Source: Diabrotica undecimpunctata
Taxonomy: Eukaryota; Arthropoda; Insecta; Coleoptera; Chrysomelidae
Direction: 5' to 3'
DNA: 64,000 nucleotides
Assembly: GCF_040954645.1 (NCBI RefSeq)
Contig: NC_092806.1
Coordinates: 135,980,976-136,044,975, forward strand
Positions within the stretch are counted from its first letter, which is position 1. Each line of letters starts with the position of its first letter. The translations under genes were made by a program, and so were the position numbers. The notes below the pieces were generated by a model. The model had not been told where the DNA came from, made no database searches, and saw only the letters and a list, made by a program, of their open reading frames with translations. Positions 10,009 to 21,711 of this stretch are shown one piece after another.

Positions 10009-12876
10009 TTAACCTTTAACTACGGGCGCCCCTCCATTAGTCATAACTACGTGCGCGGTGTATTCTGTACACCACCGACTAAAAACGCAAATAAAAGACA
10101 CAACTAGGTATTTTTAGTACATATATTGTATATAATAAATGTAGGCATATATTTAAGAGAATGTCTTAACATAAAAAATAATATATAACGAAAATATAAA
10201 GATTAGCAACACATATAAGAACAAAAACTCAACCACTTCTTTTTCTCTAAAAATAACCTTCTTGAGATTCTTGTATATTAGCTTAACATTAAAAATAATA
10301 TAAAACTAGTATATAAATCTAAAAACTAGGAGTAAATAATCATTCACAAATGAACATATTTGAGAATATGTGTGCTATTCACTTTCGTTTTCTTCCTCGT
10401 TTGCGTCTACTAAATTACAATTTGCACAAATTGTAACAGAGTGCTCTTTACAAACCATTCTATTACATTTGTTGCAAGATATTGTTGTAACTCTATTTTT
10501 GCTCTTTCCACAACAATGGCACCTCCCCCGTTTTTTTGCTGGTGGTTCTTCATCGTGGTCGTCTTGTACGTTTTTGTATTTCTTCAAGAATATTTTTAAA
10601 TCCAGAGGTAAACTCTGTATTTCCGCCCTCTCAGAAAGATGAGGTCTTATCAATGCCAATGATAATTCTTTTAGAAAAACTCTTATATATTTTTGAGGAT
10701 TGTCGATGTTGGCAGCATTGTACAGCATCTGGCTGTTAATTCCGGCAATATTCAGGAGTTGAAAAAACAATGCCATTGGCCATCTTCGTGTTCTTCGGGA
10801 TACCGAATAGGTACTGCACATTTTGTTTACAGTGTCTACGCCTCCTTTATGTGAATTGTAGTCTAAAATTATCATTGGTTTTCCTGTTTCGGGATCTACT
10901 GTAGAATTACTGTGCATGGTAGATAGGAGAATGACAGCTTTATTTTTTTTTTGGTGTGTAGGATACAATGGTAACTTCTTTTTGAAAACCAAAAGTGGAT
11001 GATCCAATTGGTGTGTTTTTTCTTGGTAAAAACTCTGGAGGTAGTTCCCTTTTATTTCGTTTAAGTGTGCCAACCATCGTTATCTTTTCCTTCAAAAGGT
11101 CAATTACCAACGGATAACTCGTATACCAATTGTTGCATGTTAAATTACGGTTTTTACCTTTCCAAGGTTGAAGCAGGCGATGGGTAATATCCGTTGGTGT
11201 GTTAGATTTTTTATAGGGCCCTTCCGGTTGTTGACCACAATACACCTCAAAATTGGTGACATAAAAGGTCTGCGCGTCACATAACACAAACACTTTTAAG
11301 CCATACTTTGCAGGTTTACTTGGAATGTATTGCACAAAGTTGCATCTACCTCAGGTATCAACATTTCATCGATAGTCATTTCTTCTCCCAAGGAATAGTT
11401 GCTGCTACAGTTTTTCATAAACGTATCAAGAGTAAAGCGAATGACAGCAAGTTTGTCAATTGATTTTCGGTCCTTTCGAGTATCTTTGTTGTCAAACCTA
11501 AGAGCAGCAAGCAAAAATAAAAATCGATCTGCGCTCATACAGTGAGCGAAAAAAAAATCGAGAGATTTCTGAGCCGGTACCATCTTTTGTCCACAATTCG
11601 AGGAAGTGTGTATGATTTTGTTTTTTAGTCCCTGCAAGAAATAATAATCCTAATAATGCCATGATTTCCTGTTTAGTCGTATCTTTAGCCCGTCTTGGCC
11701 GTTCATAATTTAATCGCATTTTTGCAATCTGCAAATTTGTACATTCAACTATATTTTTTATGATTTCATTTGTAAAGAGTTTTTCAAAAGCACTTAGTTC
11801 CGTAGTAATATCTCTCGCACAAACTGTTGGCCCAGGAAATATCTTGACAATATTTTTTGAAGGAGTTTTAGTAAATTTGCTAAGAAGAGATTTCTTATAC
11901 CATTTAGCTTTTCTGTGTTTTGCTATAAAATAATCATTGTCTTCATCAAGATCTGAACTGTTTTCAATGTTACTGTTTGTGTCCGAGTCAATCGTATATT
12001 GATTTTCGTCATTCAGATCAACTTCTGATTCAGTGTCGTGCTCCGTCTTTTCTATTAGCTCGTCGTCTGAAGTATCTGGGTCTCCACCAACATCTTCATC
12101 AGATTCTTCCTCAAATATAGCTTGAGCCATAGCTCTAAGTTCATATTCTGAGAGTTTTTGGGGATTTCTTACTAGTACACGATCCCTGCAAAGTAAATAT
12201 TTTGTAGTACCTCTCGATTTATAAACGTTACGAGAAATATATAGAGGCAACGTTTGTAATTTTTATTATTTATTTCTAATTTATATTTCAAAGAGACATG
12301 ACCGTATAGCTATGGAAGAAAGAACATGAAAAAACAAGACCACAAAAACAACTAGAAGGTCGTTAAATAGTCCAATAATAGGTACTCACAAATATCCAAA
12401 TAGATAACGGTATATTAAGTTATGAGAAAATGCTAAAATAAAATATTTGATCAAATGTATTATCATAAAACTAGTTTTATTATAATAAAATGAAAGTTTT
12501 ATTAAAATTTTAATAACAAATTACAAATTCTTTTACTCAAAACGTTGCAAAATGTCTAGCTTTTGTTACATATAAGTCGCTATACATTAATAATGCTATT
12601 TTTTAGTAGATAAACGTAATATAAATCTCACAAAATTTACTTACATAACTAGGTGCTTGGTGTACTACATACACCACTGGTAAACTTCTCCTGAATTTTT
12701 CCAACCGTCAGTCTATCTCTGCAGCAATCAATTTTACAACTGTTGAGGTTTATAGCTGACACATCAGAGATAGGTTAGGTAGAGGGACACGTGCGCAACC
12801 AGTGCTTATCAGAAATAGCGGCCAATTTAGTGCGACTGGTGTACTGAGTACACCGTGGCCCGTAGTTAAAGGTTAA
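10009..12876 (-). mobile_element. Full-length piggyBac-type transposon with TTAA target sites
   Basis: TTAA (10009-10012) is followed by the terminal repeat CCTTTAACTACGGGC. At the other end its exact reverse complement GCCCGTAGTTAAAGG (12858-12872) is followed by TTAA (12873-12876). TTAA duplication and short perfect inverted ends are diagnostic of piggyBac. Subterminal motifs of the form GTGTAC...GTACACC recur near 10057, 12655 and 12839 and may be transposase-binding sites (inference). The 2,860 bp element carries one decayed transposase gene on the minus strand and sits inside the Jockey-like LINE remnant. Confidence 0.9.
10375..12250 (-). pseudogene. piggyBac transposase, frameshifted and with a D to N catalytic change
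   Basis: The gene starts near 12250 or at the inner Met near 12130. It has an acidic N-terminus (EEESDEDVGGDPDTSDDE), the conserved piggyBac core (MTIDEMLIPEVDA near 11350-11385, YIPSKPAKYGLKVF near 11290-11330, HKGGVDTVNKMCSTYSVSRR near 10800-10850) and a C-terminal cysteine-rich finger (CHCCGKSKN...CNKCNRMVCKEHS...CANC, 10400-10520). The reading frame changes three times, near 11600, 11335 and 10960, so no intact protein is made. The second catalytic aspartate, normally in a TCDNWYTS-type motif, reads TCNNWYTS here (about 11130-11150), which should destroy catalysis on its own. Known piggyBac enzymes are about 550-650 residues, so the gene is near full length. Confidence 0.85.
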
Positions 12877-14230
12877 GTCTAGTTTTTCCATAGTCTTGAT
12901 CCATTTTTATCGTCTGGCTGCAACCAAACTGTGCAATGGTTCATCCACAATTTCTCGGGCATAAATAAAGATTAGTAGCGACAACGTAAAACAGCAACAA
13001 GGGCATCAACGAGAAAAGGGAACCGTAAAAAATAAGAAAAGTAGCAGAGAAAGTTTTAAACAAAAGACAAACTACAAATGTGGCACTGGCAAAAAAACTT
13101 TTGCCGTTTAGCGTCAAATATATCGTTATTTCTTCTTAAGGTGTCAGAGTTTTACTTTCTCACCTATTTCGTTTGGAAATATCCACCGTGTCTGATTTCT
13201 TAAGAATTTTCACTTAACAGTTATAAAATGCGATACGACTGACATTTTCAATCGTATGCAGTTTTTGCTAGTTTAGTGTTACGGTTACTGAACGGTGTTC
13301 ATTATTTGTGGATCGGAATACAATATTTTGATTCCAGCTCTGATATGATTTCAGTCGCTTTTACGCCTTTTTGCTGGAGGTAATTTATCAATGCTCAAAA
13401 CTCAATTATATGAACTGTTTACAAAATCACACGAGGTATATACTTTGATGTACTATCAAAAACAGACTAATTAACTGATCGTTATATACTGAACGAAAGA
13501 GTATTCTTTCGAATTTGACAGGCTTTGCAGTTCTCCACGTAGTTATGGAATAATATGTATATATAGACATTTTATTTAAAAATTTAAAATGTTAAAGTAT
13601 GCCTTTAAAATAACGTTCAATATTTTTAAGATATCTAAGTTTATTTTTTGATATAATGTGGTATTGACATTTATTATCACTACAAATTCCATTATCATCA
13701 ACATAGCAAAAATTTTCTTCTAGTTATTTAATAATTCCATATCATTAGCAAAACAAATAAGAACCTTACTAGTCCATCGAAAAGGATTGCATTTTCAAAG
13801 GACACATTTTTTTAGTGTGGGGGTTAGTATAAGCTGAAGCTCAAGATTGTGGGGTCGCCTTTGTCCCCCGGCCGCCATCTTGGTAAAGGAGGTGCTAAGG
13901 GTTTTCGTGCTGTAACTTGTAAACTAGCAAACCTACAGAAAATGTTATAGTTATATAAATATTTATAAAAAATTAAATTATCTACAACTTTACTTTTATT
14001 ACTCTTTATCGAAAATGGAAAATAAAAAAAAAAGAATTAAAAATAACTAATTTTTTTAACAAGTTTTTGGGCGTTATAACTGTTTTTAGAAAAGCAATTT
14101 TATGGAGAGTTTTTCAGCGAATAATTTTCACTACGTTTGTTTAAGTTTGTTTAGTTTCGTCAATTTATCTAATACTCTTAAAATTTTATTACTCTAATAC
14201 TCGTAAAAATACAATAAAAATGAACTATTA
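12877..14230. other. Non-coding, old dispersed repeats
   Basis: The first ~100 bp after the piggyBac may continue the Jockey-like remnant of 8641-10008. A GC-richer block at 13810-13920 (GGGGTCGCCTTTGTCCCCCG) looks like part of an unidentified repeat. No coding frame is supported. Confidence 0.35.
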
Positions 14231-14620
14231 AGGTCGATTCACACACCGGTGACATGATCGTAACGGGACAATACCGAATCTCTGTTTTGACGGCACGTAT
14301 TTTCGACTGTTTCACTTCTTGTTCACACAGTACAGTGCTGTGCAATGAAGGTTACTAGAATGGCGGTGTTTTAGACACAGACAATGTAGTCTTAGACGAA
14401 AAAATAAACGCATGTGTGTCCATCAAGCTTGGAAAAAGAGAGCAACGAAAAAAGAATTTTTACTCTATGTAAAGAGTTTATGGATGACGGGGAAAAGTTT
14501 TTTAAATATTTCAGAATATTTTAGAATTCGTTTATGTTGTTGTTGAGTAAACTAGAAGTATATCTAACTAAAAACCACAGATATCATGTATTCTGGATTT
14601 GACAAATCAAAAAGAGCCGA
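14231..14620 (+). pseudogene. Possible PIF/Harbinger transposon 5' remnant
   Basis: AGGTCGATTCACACACCGGT (from 14231) is preceded by TTA, the 3 bp target type of Harbinger elements. About 150 bp inside, the plus strand reads LCKEFMDDGEKFFKYFRIF (about 14458-14520), resembling the DDE-KFF-YFRM segment near the N-terminus of Harbinger transposases. No other domain remains. This is a weak call from motif memory. Confidence 0.35.
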
Positions 14621-15179
14621 ATTTTTGCGCCTAAATTCAATCAACATCTCATCATTAATTTTGAACAGTGCAGCCTGCAGCAGTAAAAAGAATTTGATCA
14701 TTCTCTTACCGTTGCTATATTATTATTAGTTAATTATTGACCTTTTTCGCCAACACAAAACTGTTGTCACTGTCGTTTTATCTGAAATCTAAAGATCTTC
14801 CCTTTAGGAATCTTTTTATTTTAAAGAATGTATCTTTCGAGAAAAACAGTCGGCGATATCAAACAATATCCCATAACCTTTTCCATTAGCAATATTCGCT
14901 AAGGATGGCAAGAAAAAAGGTACCAAGTCATCTTTACACCAATAAAACGATTCTCTTATAGCAGTCACAGAAGGTATTTTATTATCGATGGTAGTTTTCT
15001 ATTACGTAAAGTAGTTTGGAATTGGAATTCGTCTTTGAATAACATTCTTGAGAAGTATGATGGTATGTTCTAGAACACTACGCACTATCCTCAAAGACGT
15101 GGAATTGCTTGCTTTGCACAAAAAGCATCAATCGATAGAGATAAAATTTAATAAGAGCACGTACCAACATTATCCCAAG

Positions 15180-15640
15180 ATAAATTTCTTGGTAATGGAA
15201 AGAACAAAACAAACTTAATAGACTTTCTTAAAAATGTTCTACCAGATGTGGATTTAAGGGACTACCGGGCTAAATTAGCTGCAGATAAAGTCATTACATG
15301 TTCTGCAATTGCTGCATCTCAATTCTATGGTGCTGTGATAATTGTACCAGAGGACATTCACATTCTTGTCTTGCTTACGGCGTTAGGAATGAAGCCGTCC
15401 ACTGTATTTTTTTAGCGATGTCATTGCAGAGAATTTGCTGTTTCTCCATGTTTTTCAGGATACAACAGAACAGCAGCAGCTTAAAAAATCGACAAACTTA
15501 AATTCATCAAAATTTTAGAGAAACATTCTAAGTTAACTAGCGGCTTGGCATTATTTATTAGTAGTGAAGTCGAGCCACTTTTACTCATTGTCGTTGGTCA
15601 ACGTTTTTTGTCTTTTTATGTAATGAAAATAAAGATAATT
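15180..15640 (+). pseudogene. Remnant of an unnamed TE-like ORF (FSGCDTTSA-type family)
   Basis: On the plus strand 15190-15400 reads GNGKNKTNLIDFLKNVLPDV and then ASQFYGAVIIVPEDIHILVL. After two stops come PCFSGYNRTAAA and KLKFIKILEKHSKLTSGLAL. The combination K-x-NLI-FL ... AVII-x-ED-x-H(D)-x-LVL ... FSG-x-(D/N)-TTSA-like ... KLK-x-(I/V)K-LE is one I associate with a widespread invertebrate repeat protein of unclear function. I do not recognise a named superfamily. Stops show it is dead. Confidence 0.35.
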
Positions 15641-16079
15641 CGCCACTTATTATCGCTTTCCCCAATAAAAGATGCAGCTCATTTCCACCCTCCCCGAGTT
15701 TTTTCAGAAGATCTAGTCGTAGCTACGCATGAACTGTGATCCTGGAGTTGAGTTTTGGAAAAGGATGGAAAAATTTACCATATTCCATACCAAAACTCTA
15801 GCACACCCAAAAGTAATACAGTCAAGATTTTATGGTGGCTGTGTAAATTGTTTGGTGATTCAGCATGCAGTTTTTATGAATTTACGGTGTCAGTTAAATT
15901 TTAAATTTGGTGTAGGTAATCGGAAAGTTTTTTTTATTGCTCAAAATGCCTAGAGTGATTATATTTCGCCGGGTGTATCAGCTGACTTTAAAAGAGAATT
16001 TTTTAGAAGGACCAACAGATCCTTACTCAATATACTGCAGAGTAAACGAGCCTGGACTCAGGGAGACTGAGAACACCGA
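15641..16079. other. No supported gene
   Basis: Short open frames at 15545-15953 lack motifs. The end of this stretch (from about 15990) may be the extreme 5' part of the Tc1 remnant that follows. Confidence 0.3.
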
Positions 16080-17060
16080 GCAAGAGGTTCTTATCGTTAA
16101 ATAGGGACCATGGAGCGACAAAAAACGCTAATTAAGACTTATGGCTCTAAGAGACAGAGTCAGTAGTTTAAAGAGCATGAAAAGATAGTTGGTAGGGTTA
16201 CGGTATATCGTCGAATACGAAAGTTTGGCCTTTTTTATCGCTTACATTGGGTTCTACTTCTCACAGCTGATCATTGATGTATTCATTTGTTCTGGTGTAG
16301 AGAAATAATTCTATTTGACTGGGAATGGAATCAGAATGGCACGTTAACTACACCTTGGGAGTTATGGTATGGCTTATGATAGCAGATCACCATTAATTTT
16401 CTTTAGAGGCAATATGACAGCCCGACGCTATATTAAGAAATTAGTGGAGCCTTATCATTTTCTGTACCTAAACACCGATCAACATGCAGTTTTTAAGTAA
16501 GACAGTGTCAGACTGCATGTTGTCAGAGAATTGGTTGCTATCGTAAATAAACATCACATCCATCATATACCTTCTAGAGAGAAGAGTTCTATGGGACTGG
16601 CAATAAAATCCGAATGGCACGTGCACTAGACCGTGGGAGTTCCGGTACACGATACTATTGCTTATGGTAGCAGATTACCATTTATTTTTTTTAAAGCAAT
16701 ATGACAATCCGACGCTATCTTAAGAAAGTAGTGGAGCCTCATCAAATTCAATACCTTAACAGCATCAAACACTCAATTTTTTAGTAACACAGTGTCAGAC
16801 TGCATGTTGTTAGAGAATTGGTAGCCATCGTGAATCATCGATCATTTACCATGACCGCCACGATCGCCTGATTTATCTCCAAATAAACATTTCTGGGATA
16901 TAATAGGTCGCCTGTTTTTGAATTTGCATCAGGCTCCACAGACGTTAGTAGCTCTTACCTCTTACTCACAAATTGGCAGTAGCCTAGAATGAGATACCCC
17001 AATAAGATATCGATTCCCAGGCATACCAATGAGTGTATAAAAAATCGTGAATCCTCAACA
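16080..17060 (+). pseudogene. Tc1-like transposase remnant with an internal duplication
   Basis: Degraded Tc1 blocks can be read on the plus strand. GNMTARRYIKKLVEP (about 16410) stands for the GTLTAQRY region, HAVFK-stop-DSVRLHVVREL (about 16485) for the second-aspartate QQDNARPH region, and SPDLSPNKHFWDIIGRL (about 16868-16920) for the third catalytic block. The segment from about 16320 to 16550 is repeated at about 16590-16850 with the same motifs, so the catalytic middle is present twice. Many stops and frameshifts occur. No terminal repeats were identified. Confidence 0.6.
16320..16850. repeat. Tandem partial duplication inside the Tc1 remnant
   Basis: About 230-260 bp is present twice in direct orientation. 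Matching landmarks are AGCAGATCACCATTAATTTT at 16380 against AGCAGATTACCATTTATTTT at 16669, and CAGTGTCAGACTGCATGTTG near 16502 and 16791. The copies differ at many sites, so the duplication is old. Confidence 0.7.
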
Positions 17061-17339
17061 CATTATTGAATCAGCTTCTTCAGAAAGTTGACAAATCAAG
17101 CTAAAAATTTAATCATTTTACTAATGAGGATACTGAACATGTATACTAAAACTTTTATAAACCCGACATGTCTATTTGTCCATTAAAACGAATTTTAAGT
17201 AAATCCGAAAAAACCTATAGACTTTATTTCTGTCTAAAATAACCTGCATCAAAGTATATTGTTTTTTATTGTCTATTTGTATACATAATAAATGGTGCAC
17301 ATAAACATATTGCATCGTAATTTTTGTTTAAATCAGCCA

Positions 17340-19275
17340 TACTCACTATACGGCCCGTGGGCCGCATGCGGCCCTCTGAGCGATTTTTTGCGGCCCTCAG
17401 ACTTCTAGGCAGTAAAACAAAATTTTCGAGTTATAATATAATTATGTGTTAAGCTGGTCTATCCAACAGAGAATTTTCTATTTATGTATTTGATCAAATT
17501 ACAGTAGTGTAGAGCGGCGCCATGCATTGTACCACATTTCGCATTAGTCATCTTTACTCCCAGCACAGTGGCACTGGCCGGAAATTTTAACAAAAAAGAT
17601 GAGGCCATTTTCTAATGCAGAAATTGTAATAGAATGTATTGCCACAGTTTACAAAACTTTGTTCTCACAATTTGCTAATAATGAACAAATAGTAGATGAA
17701 GTTTCAAAACTTCAACTGTCTGATTCAACGTGTATGAGACGGTCACAGAACTTAGCAGCAAATATTGCTTTTAATCTTACCGATGAACTGCAGAAAAGTT
17801 AATATTATTTTAGTCTTGCGCTCGACTCGTCCACTGACATAACGGCAATTTCTCAACTGTTATTGTTCGTAAAGTATGTATCGAAGGATTGTGTTCTTAA
17901 AGAAGATTTTTTGGGCATGATTTCTATAACTGGACAAACTCGAGGTATTGATTATTTGAACACAATAGTAAATTTTTTTAACGAGCATAGCATTGATTTG
18001 AAAAAGGTTTTTTCTGTGTGTACAGATGGTTGCCCATCAATGTTGGGGCGAAATATAGGGTTTGTTCAGCTGTTGAAAAAACATTTGGGAAAGGATAATT
18101 TATTGAGTTTCCATTGTATCATTCATTAAGAAAGATTAGCTGCTAAATTTGGTGAAAATTTCAGCTGTTTTATCAAAACACTTGAATTTCTAGAAGAACT
18201 TATGTCGCAATATGGGGACATTCTTTACCACACATAAGTGAGATGGCTGAGTAAGGGTAAAGTTTTGGAACGTTTCTTTAGCATTCGACATGAGATTACT
18301 CTGTTTTTGGATACAAAGAATAAAGAGTTTCCTGATATTCATAATTTTAGTTGGTGGCTGAAAGTAGCGTTTTTCACTGATACAATGAGCATTATGAATG
18401 AAACATTTTGACCAAATTGCAAGGAGGCTACAATAACATTGTAACGAAAGTGATGAGTTTTGTATTTTCACTGGAGCAGAAGATGAATATATATATTGAA
18501 GAATTGTCAAATGAAAATTATTCCTGCTGTCCTTTCGTTAAAGCACTGTTTGATAAAAATCCAGATGAAAGTCAATAGATTTCTGACCTACTGAAGCTGT
18601 TAGCAGACCTAAAGGATGAAATGTCTGTGAGTTTTAGTGACTTCAGGAAGTTCCAAGAACCATTTCGCTTGGTGGAAAATCCATGGGCGATAACAACAGC
18701 AAATGCAGCTCATCTTTCTATTTTTGGATACGAAGCTAGGGATTTGAAAAATGAGTTAATTGATCTTCAGAATGATACAGAGCTCAAAAGTATTTTTGAA
18801 GAAAAAAAAAAGGAAAAAGCTCACTATAAGTTTTGGGAAACAGTTGAAAATGACAAATTTCTTAAGTTAATTGACTGTGCTCAGAAAATTTTGTATATTT
18901 TTGCTGTACATATGTCTGTGAATCTACATTCAGTAAGCTGAAGTTCATAAAAAACAAGTACAGATCTAGGCTAACTAGTGAGAACGTTGAAAACATTTTG
19001 AGAATTTCAGTTTCTTCCCAACCTGCTAACATAGATGCCATTCTAGAGAGCTGTGAAAGATTTCGCCCGTCGACTTCAAGGAATTAACAAATTCAGGACT
19101 TGACATTCCTGGAGTTAAGTAAAAGACATTTTCCTACTTTTTACATGCAAAACAGTCCATATAATTCATAATTATATTATTTTTACGTAACTTGTAATAA
19201 ACTTATGTTATAGTCATATAGTTTTAAAGTTATTTCATACCACCACTTGTACTTGCGGCCCTGAGGAAAATTTTA
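17340..19275 (+). mobile_element. hAT-type transposon, decayed
   Basis: The transposase remnant is bounded by GC-rich ends unlike the AT-rich surroundings. These are CGGCCCGTGGGCCGCATGCG near 17351 with GCGGCCCTCAG following at 17391, and GCGGCCCTGAGG at 19255-19266. The GCGGCCCT words appear on the same strand at both ends, so a clean inverted terminal repeat and 8 bp target duplication are not established. Exact boundaries are uncertain. Confidence 0.5.
17599..19086 (+). pseudogene. hAT transposase (GTF2IRD2/ZBED-like group), multiple stops
   Basis: The translation follows the catalytic half of hAT transposases: MRPFSNAEIVIECI at the start, FSLALDSSTDITAISQLLLF across a stop near 17801, KVFSVCTDGCPSMLGRN (about 18007-18056), LLSFHCIIH (18100-18129), then VRWLSKGKVLERFFSIRHEI near 18240-18290. 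The C-terminal dimerisation region ends in ESTFSKLKFIKNKYRSRLTS-like sequence at about 18930-18980. At least two nonsense codons and several frameshifts break the gene. The N-terminal BED zinc finger is not visible. hAT enzymes excise and integrate with 8 bp target duplications; this copy cannot do so. Confidence 0.8.
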
Positions 19276-20674
19276 TTCAAACTATTACGCTCTTAAAGAA
19301 ATCCTAGTGAGAATCCCTGGTTTAAATGAAATAATATCCAATATCCAAATATAAATTTGGATATGTCGTGTTTTGACCAAAAATTCTTGCTTAAAATGGC
19401 AGAAATCGGAAAAAATTTATATTTTCGATTTCTTTTTATTAAACAAAAATACCTGTGGTCATGGGTATACACCAAATATTAAAATGTAAGTGTTTTTCCA
19501 CACAAAATTTTTTGGTTTTTTTGTGGACTGCGTACTACTCTCAAAGAATTTTGCAATGTAAGGCAACTAGCTTATTTTGACATGATGTAAGATTTTGTTC
19601 AAAGGCTTTTTTCAAAAACGATGTTTCATTTTTTTTCCGGGAGTCTCCGTACAGCTTTTTAATCAGTTTAATTTTATCTGATTTTAATGGTAAATCTACT
19701 TTTACAGCGGCATGTTCCATATGCAGTTCCTGTCCCCTTCTTAGCAGAGATTTATTGGTACCTAGATTTTTAAATAGGTTTTTTAACTAAAATGTTAATT
19801 GAAGTTTTTAAAACTATTAATTATTATTATTATTAATTTTAAATTTTAAATTTAAAATGCCATTGGGCTGTTGGATTAATAACAACGTTTTTTCAATTTG
19901 GCCAAAAGTCTGGTGGAATGTATAAATGTCTGAAAATAACTGGAAATAAAACTTCATCTTTATGCCTGAGGGAATCAAATTTGATAGCCAGTTGGATAAC
20001 ATTCCTATATATTAAAATTATACATAACTGGTAGCCCTTTATGTTAGGAGTAGAAGAACGTGTAAATCTGTAAATCGTAAAACATGTGACTTGTCAGGTT
20101 TTGCATTTAGACGCCTGATATGTGATTATATGTCATGTCAATTAGTAAAGCTACAGTTATTGATAGAGCTGCTGCCCATATGTCATGTTGTTAGCTTCTC
20201 AGCGTGTATTTATTTGATTGTATCTTATATAAACCTCTTCTACTTTTTCATATGTCATTATGCTGTCCTCTATTATCTACTGATATTTGATGTCTCGATA
20301 AAAATCAGAAATTTTACATGCAGTCTGTCCTAGAAGGCTTTAACCTGAGTAGGACTTTGCCTAGTTTTAAACCGGTAGGGAGAAGTTAGAATTTGCACCA
20401 TCTTTGTTTTTCCACGTAATTGTCAACCCATATCTATAGACATTTTATTTTCTAATTTAAAATATTTACGAATTTAAAAGTTCTCCGTGATTTTTTGAGT
20501 TTTGGAAGATCCTAAAAGAGTACAGTCCTATTCGAAAAGTCAACGAGTAAACACCTGGCTTCTTTTATTGTTAATACAAATAATTTTCCGGCCCTATAGG
20601 CCAGGCATTGAATTCATCAAAAATTAAATTGTCAATAATTATCAACAATTTATTGACGTGCACCTTATGTGTAA
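19276..20674. other. AT-rich DNA, no supported gene
   Basis: Several 60-80 codon frames exist on both strands (19293-20333) but none has a recognisable domain. The last ~130 bp before 20675 may be the 5' leader of the split LINE ORF1. Confidence 0.35.
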
Positions 20675-20959
20675 ATGAGCAGTACAGGAAATACCATCAA
20701 ACCAACTGTTCCTTCCATAACAATGTCACAACAAGATTCAACAATCCGCAACAAACAAGATACACCCAACAACAACGCTTCTTCAATGTCATATGTAACA
20801 GCAGCAAAAACAACACCGAAACCAACCTACTTAAAGAAAAAACAAGCAATTATACTCCATGCCGAAGACAGCCTCAAATTATTTGATTATGTAAAAGCAG
20901 TTAGTGATATTATCGAACCCAGTAACATCTGCTTCGCCTCCAGAATCTCCAACAATAGG

Positions 20960-20962
<3 letters not shown>
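20675..20962 (+). pseudogene. LINE ORF1 (gag-like), 5' half of a split gene
   Basis: The frame from 20675 reads a low-complexity N-terminus and then [38 protein letters not shown] and [13 protein letters not shown] up to the TA repeat at 20963. The string ISNNRV-(C)-IYL is characteristic of ORF1 proteins of I/Jockey-type LINEs. The reading resumes at 24909 as LTNKNVLDKLVKSH after 3.9 kb of inserted DNA. The two halves fit as one ORF1 interrupted by later insertions. Confidence 0.6.

Positions 20963-21048
<86 letters not shown>
20963..21048. repeat. (TA)n microsatellite at the left junction of the inserted block
   Basis: About 86 bp of TA repeats lie exactly where the LINE ORF1 frame is lost. 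Confidence 0.95.
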
Positions 21049-21050
<2 letters not shown>

Positions 21051-21711
21051 ACAGAAAATCACTTTTCATTATTTAATAGATCATGAATAATTGCAAGCTG
21101 AAGAAGATCTGAATAAATTGGATATTTCTGTAAAGATTTACAAAAAGATGTTACCACATAATTGGATGCAGTCAGATGTAGAAATTAGTAGTGCAACAAA
21201 CTTTATTGCTAATCTGTTTAAATAATTTATTTCCAATACAACTGATTTAAGTGAAGACGAAATTATTCCCACGTCGAAAACATATCACGCAATGACACTA
21301 ATTATCAACGGTAAGATAAGAACCGGAATTATAGTGTTTTTGACAATTACTTATGAACATTTTAATCACGTTTTGTATATGTGTCAGTTTGTGGGTTTGT
21401 TTACGGTACCCCAAAGTACCTTTTTTATGAAAATGCATCCAGTTGATTATTTATATAACAAAACTGTCAAAATGACAATATATGAAAAATTCCGTTAAGA
21501 TCTCATATATATTAAAATTTGAAAATTGGTTAAGTAAATGGATAAAATAGCAACAGAAAATCTCATTTTGTTACAGTTTTTATGAATAATACGACTTTTG
21601 ATCCAAAAATTTTGATGAAAAATGTGAAACATTCAATTTTTTAGATAATGTCTGGGAAACTGATTTTAATCAACGATGGAACTATAAATCTAATTAATAT
21701 AATATAACTCA
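21049..21711. other. Unidentified DNA between TA repeat and RTE element
   Basis: No recognisable protein is encoded. The words CAACAGAAAATCACTTTTCA (21049) and CAACAGAAAATCTCATTTTG (21549) are similar and might mark ends of a small insertion. This is uncertain. Confidence 0.3.

Noticed and set aside
21088..21120. Another CTGAAGA hammerhead box
   Set aside because: GCTGAAGAAGATCTG occurs but there is no stem II followed by GAAA.
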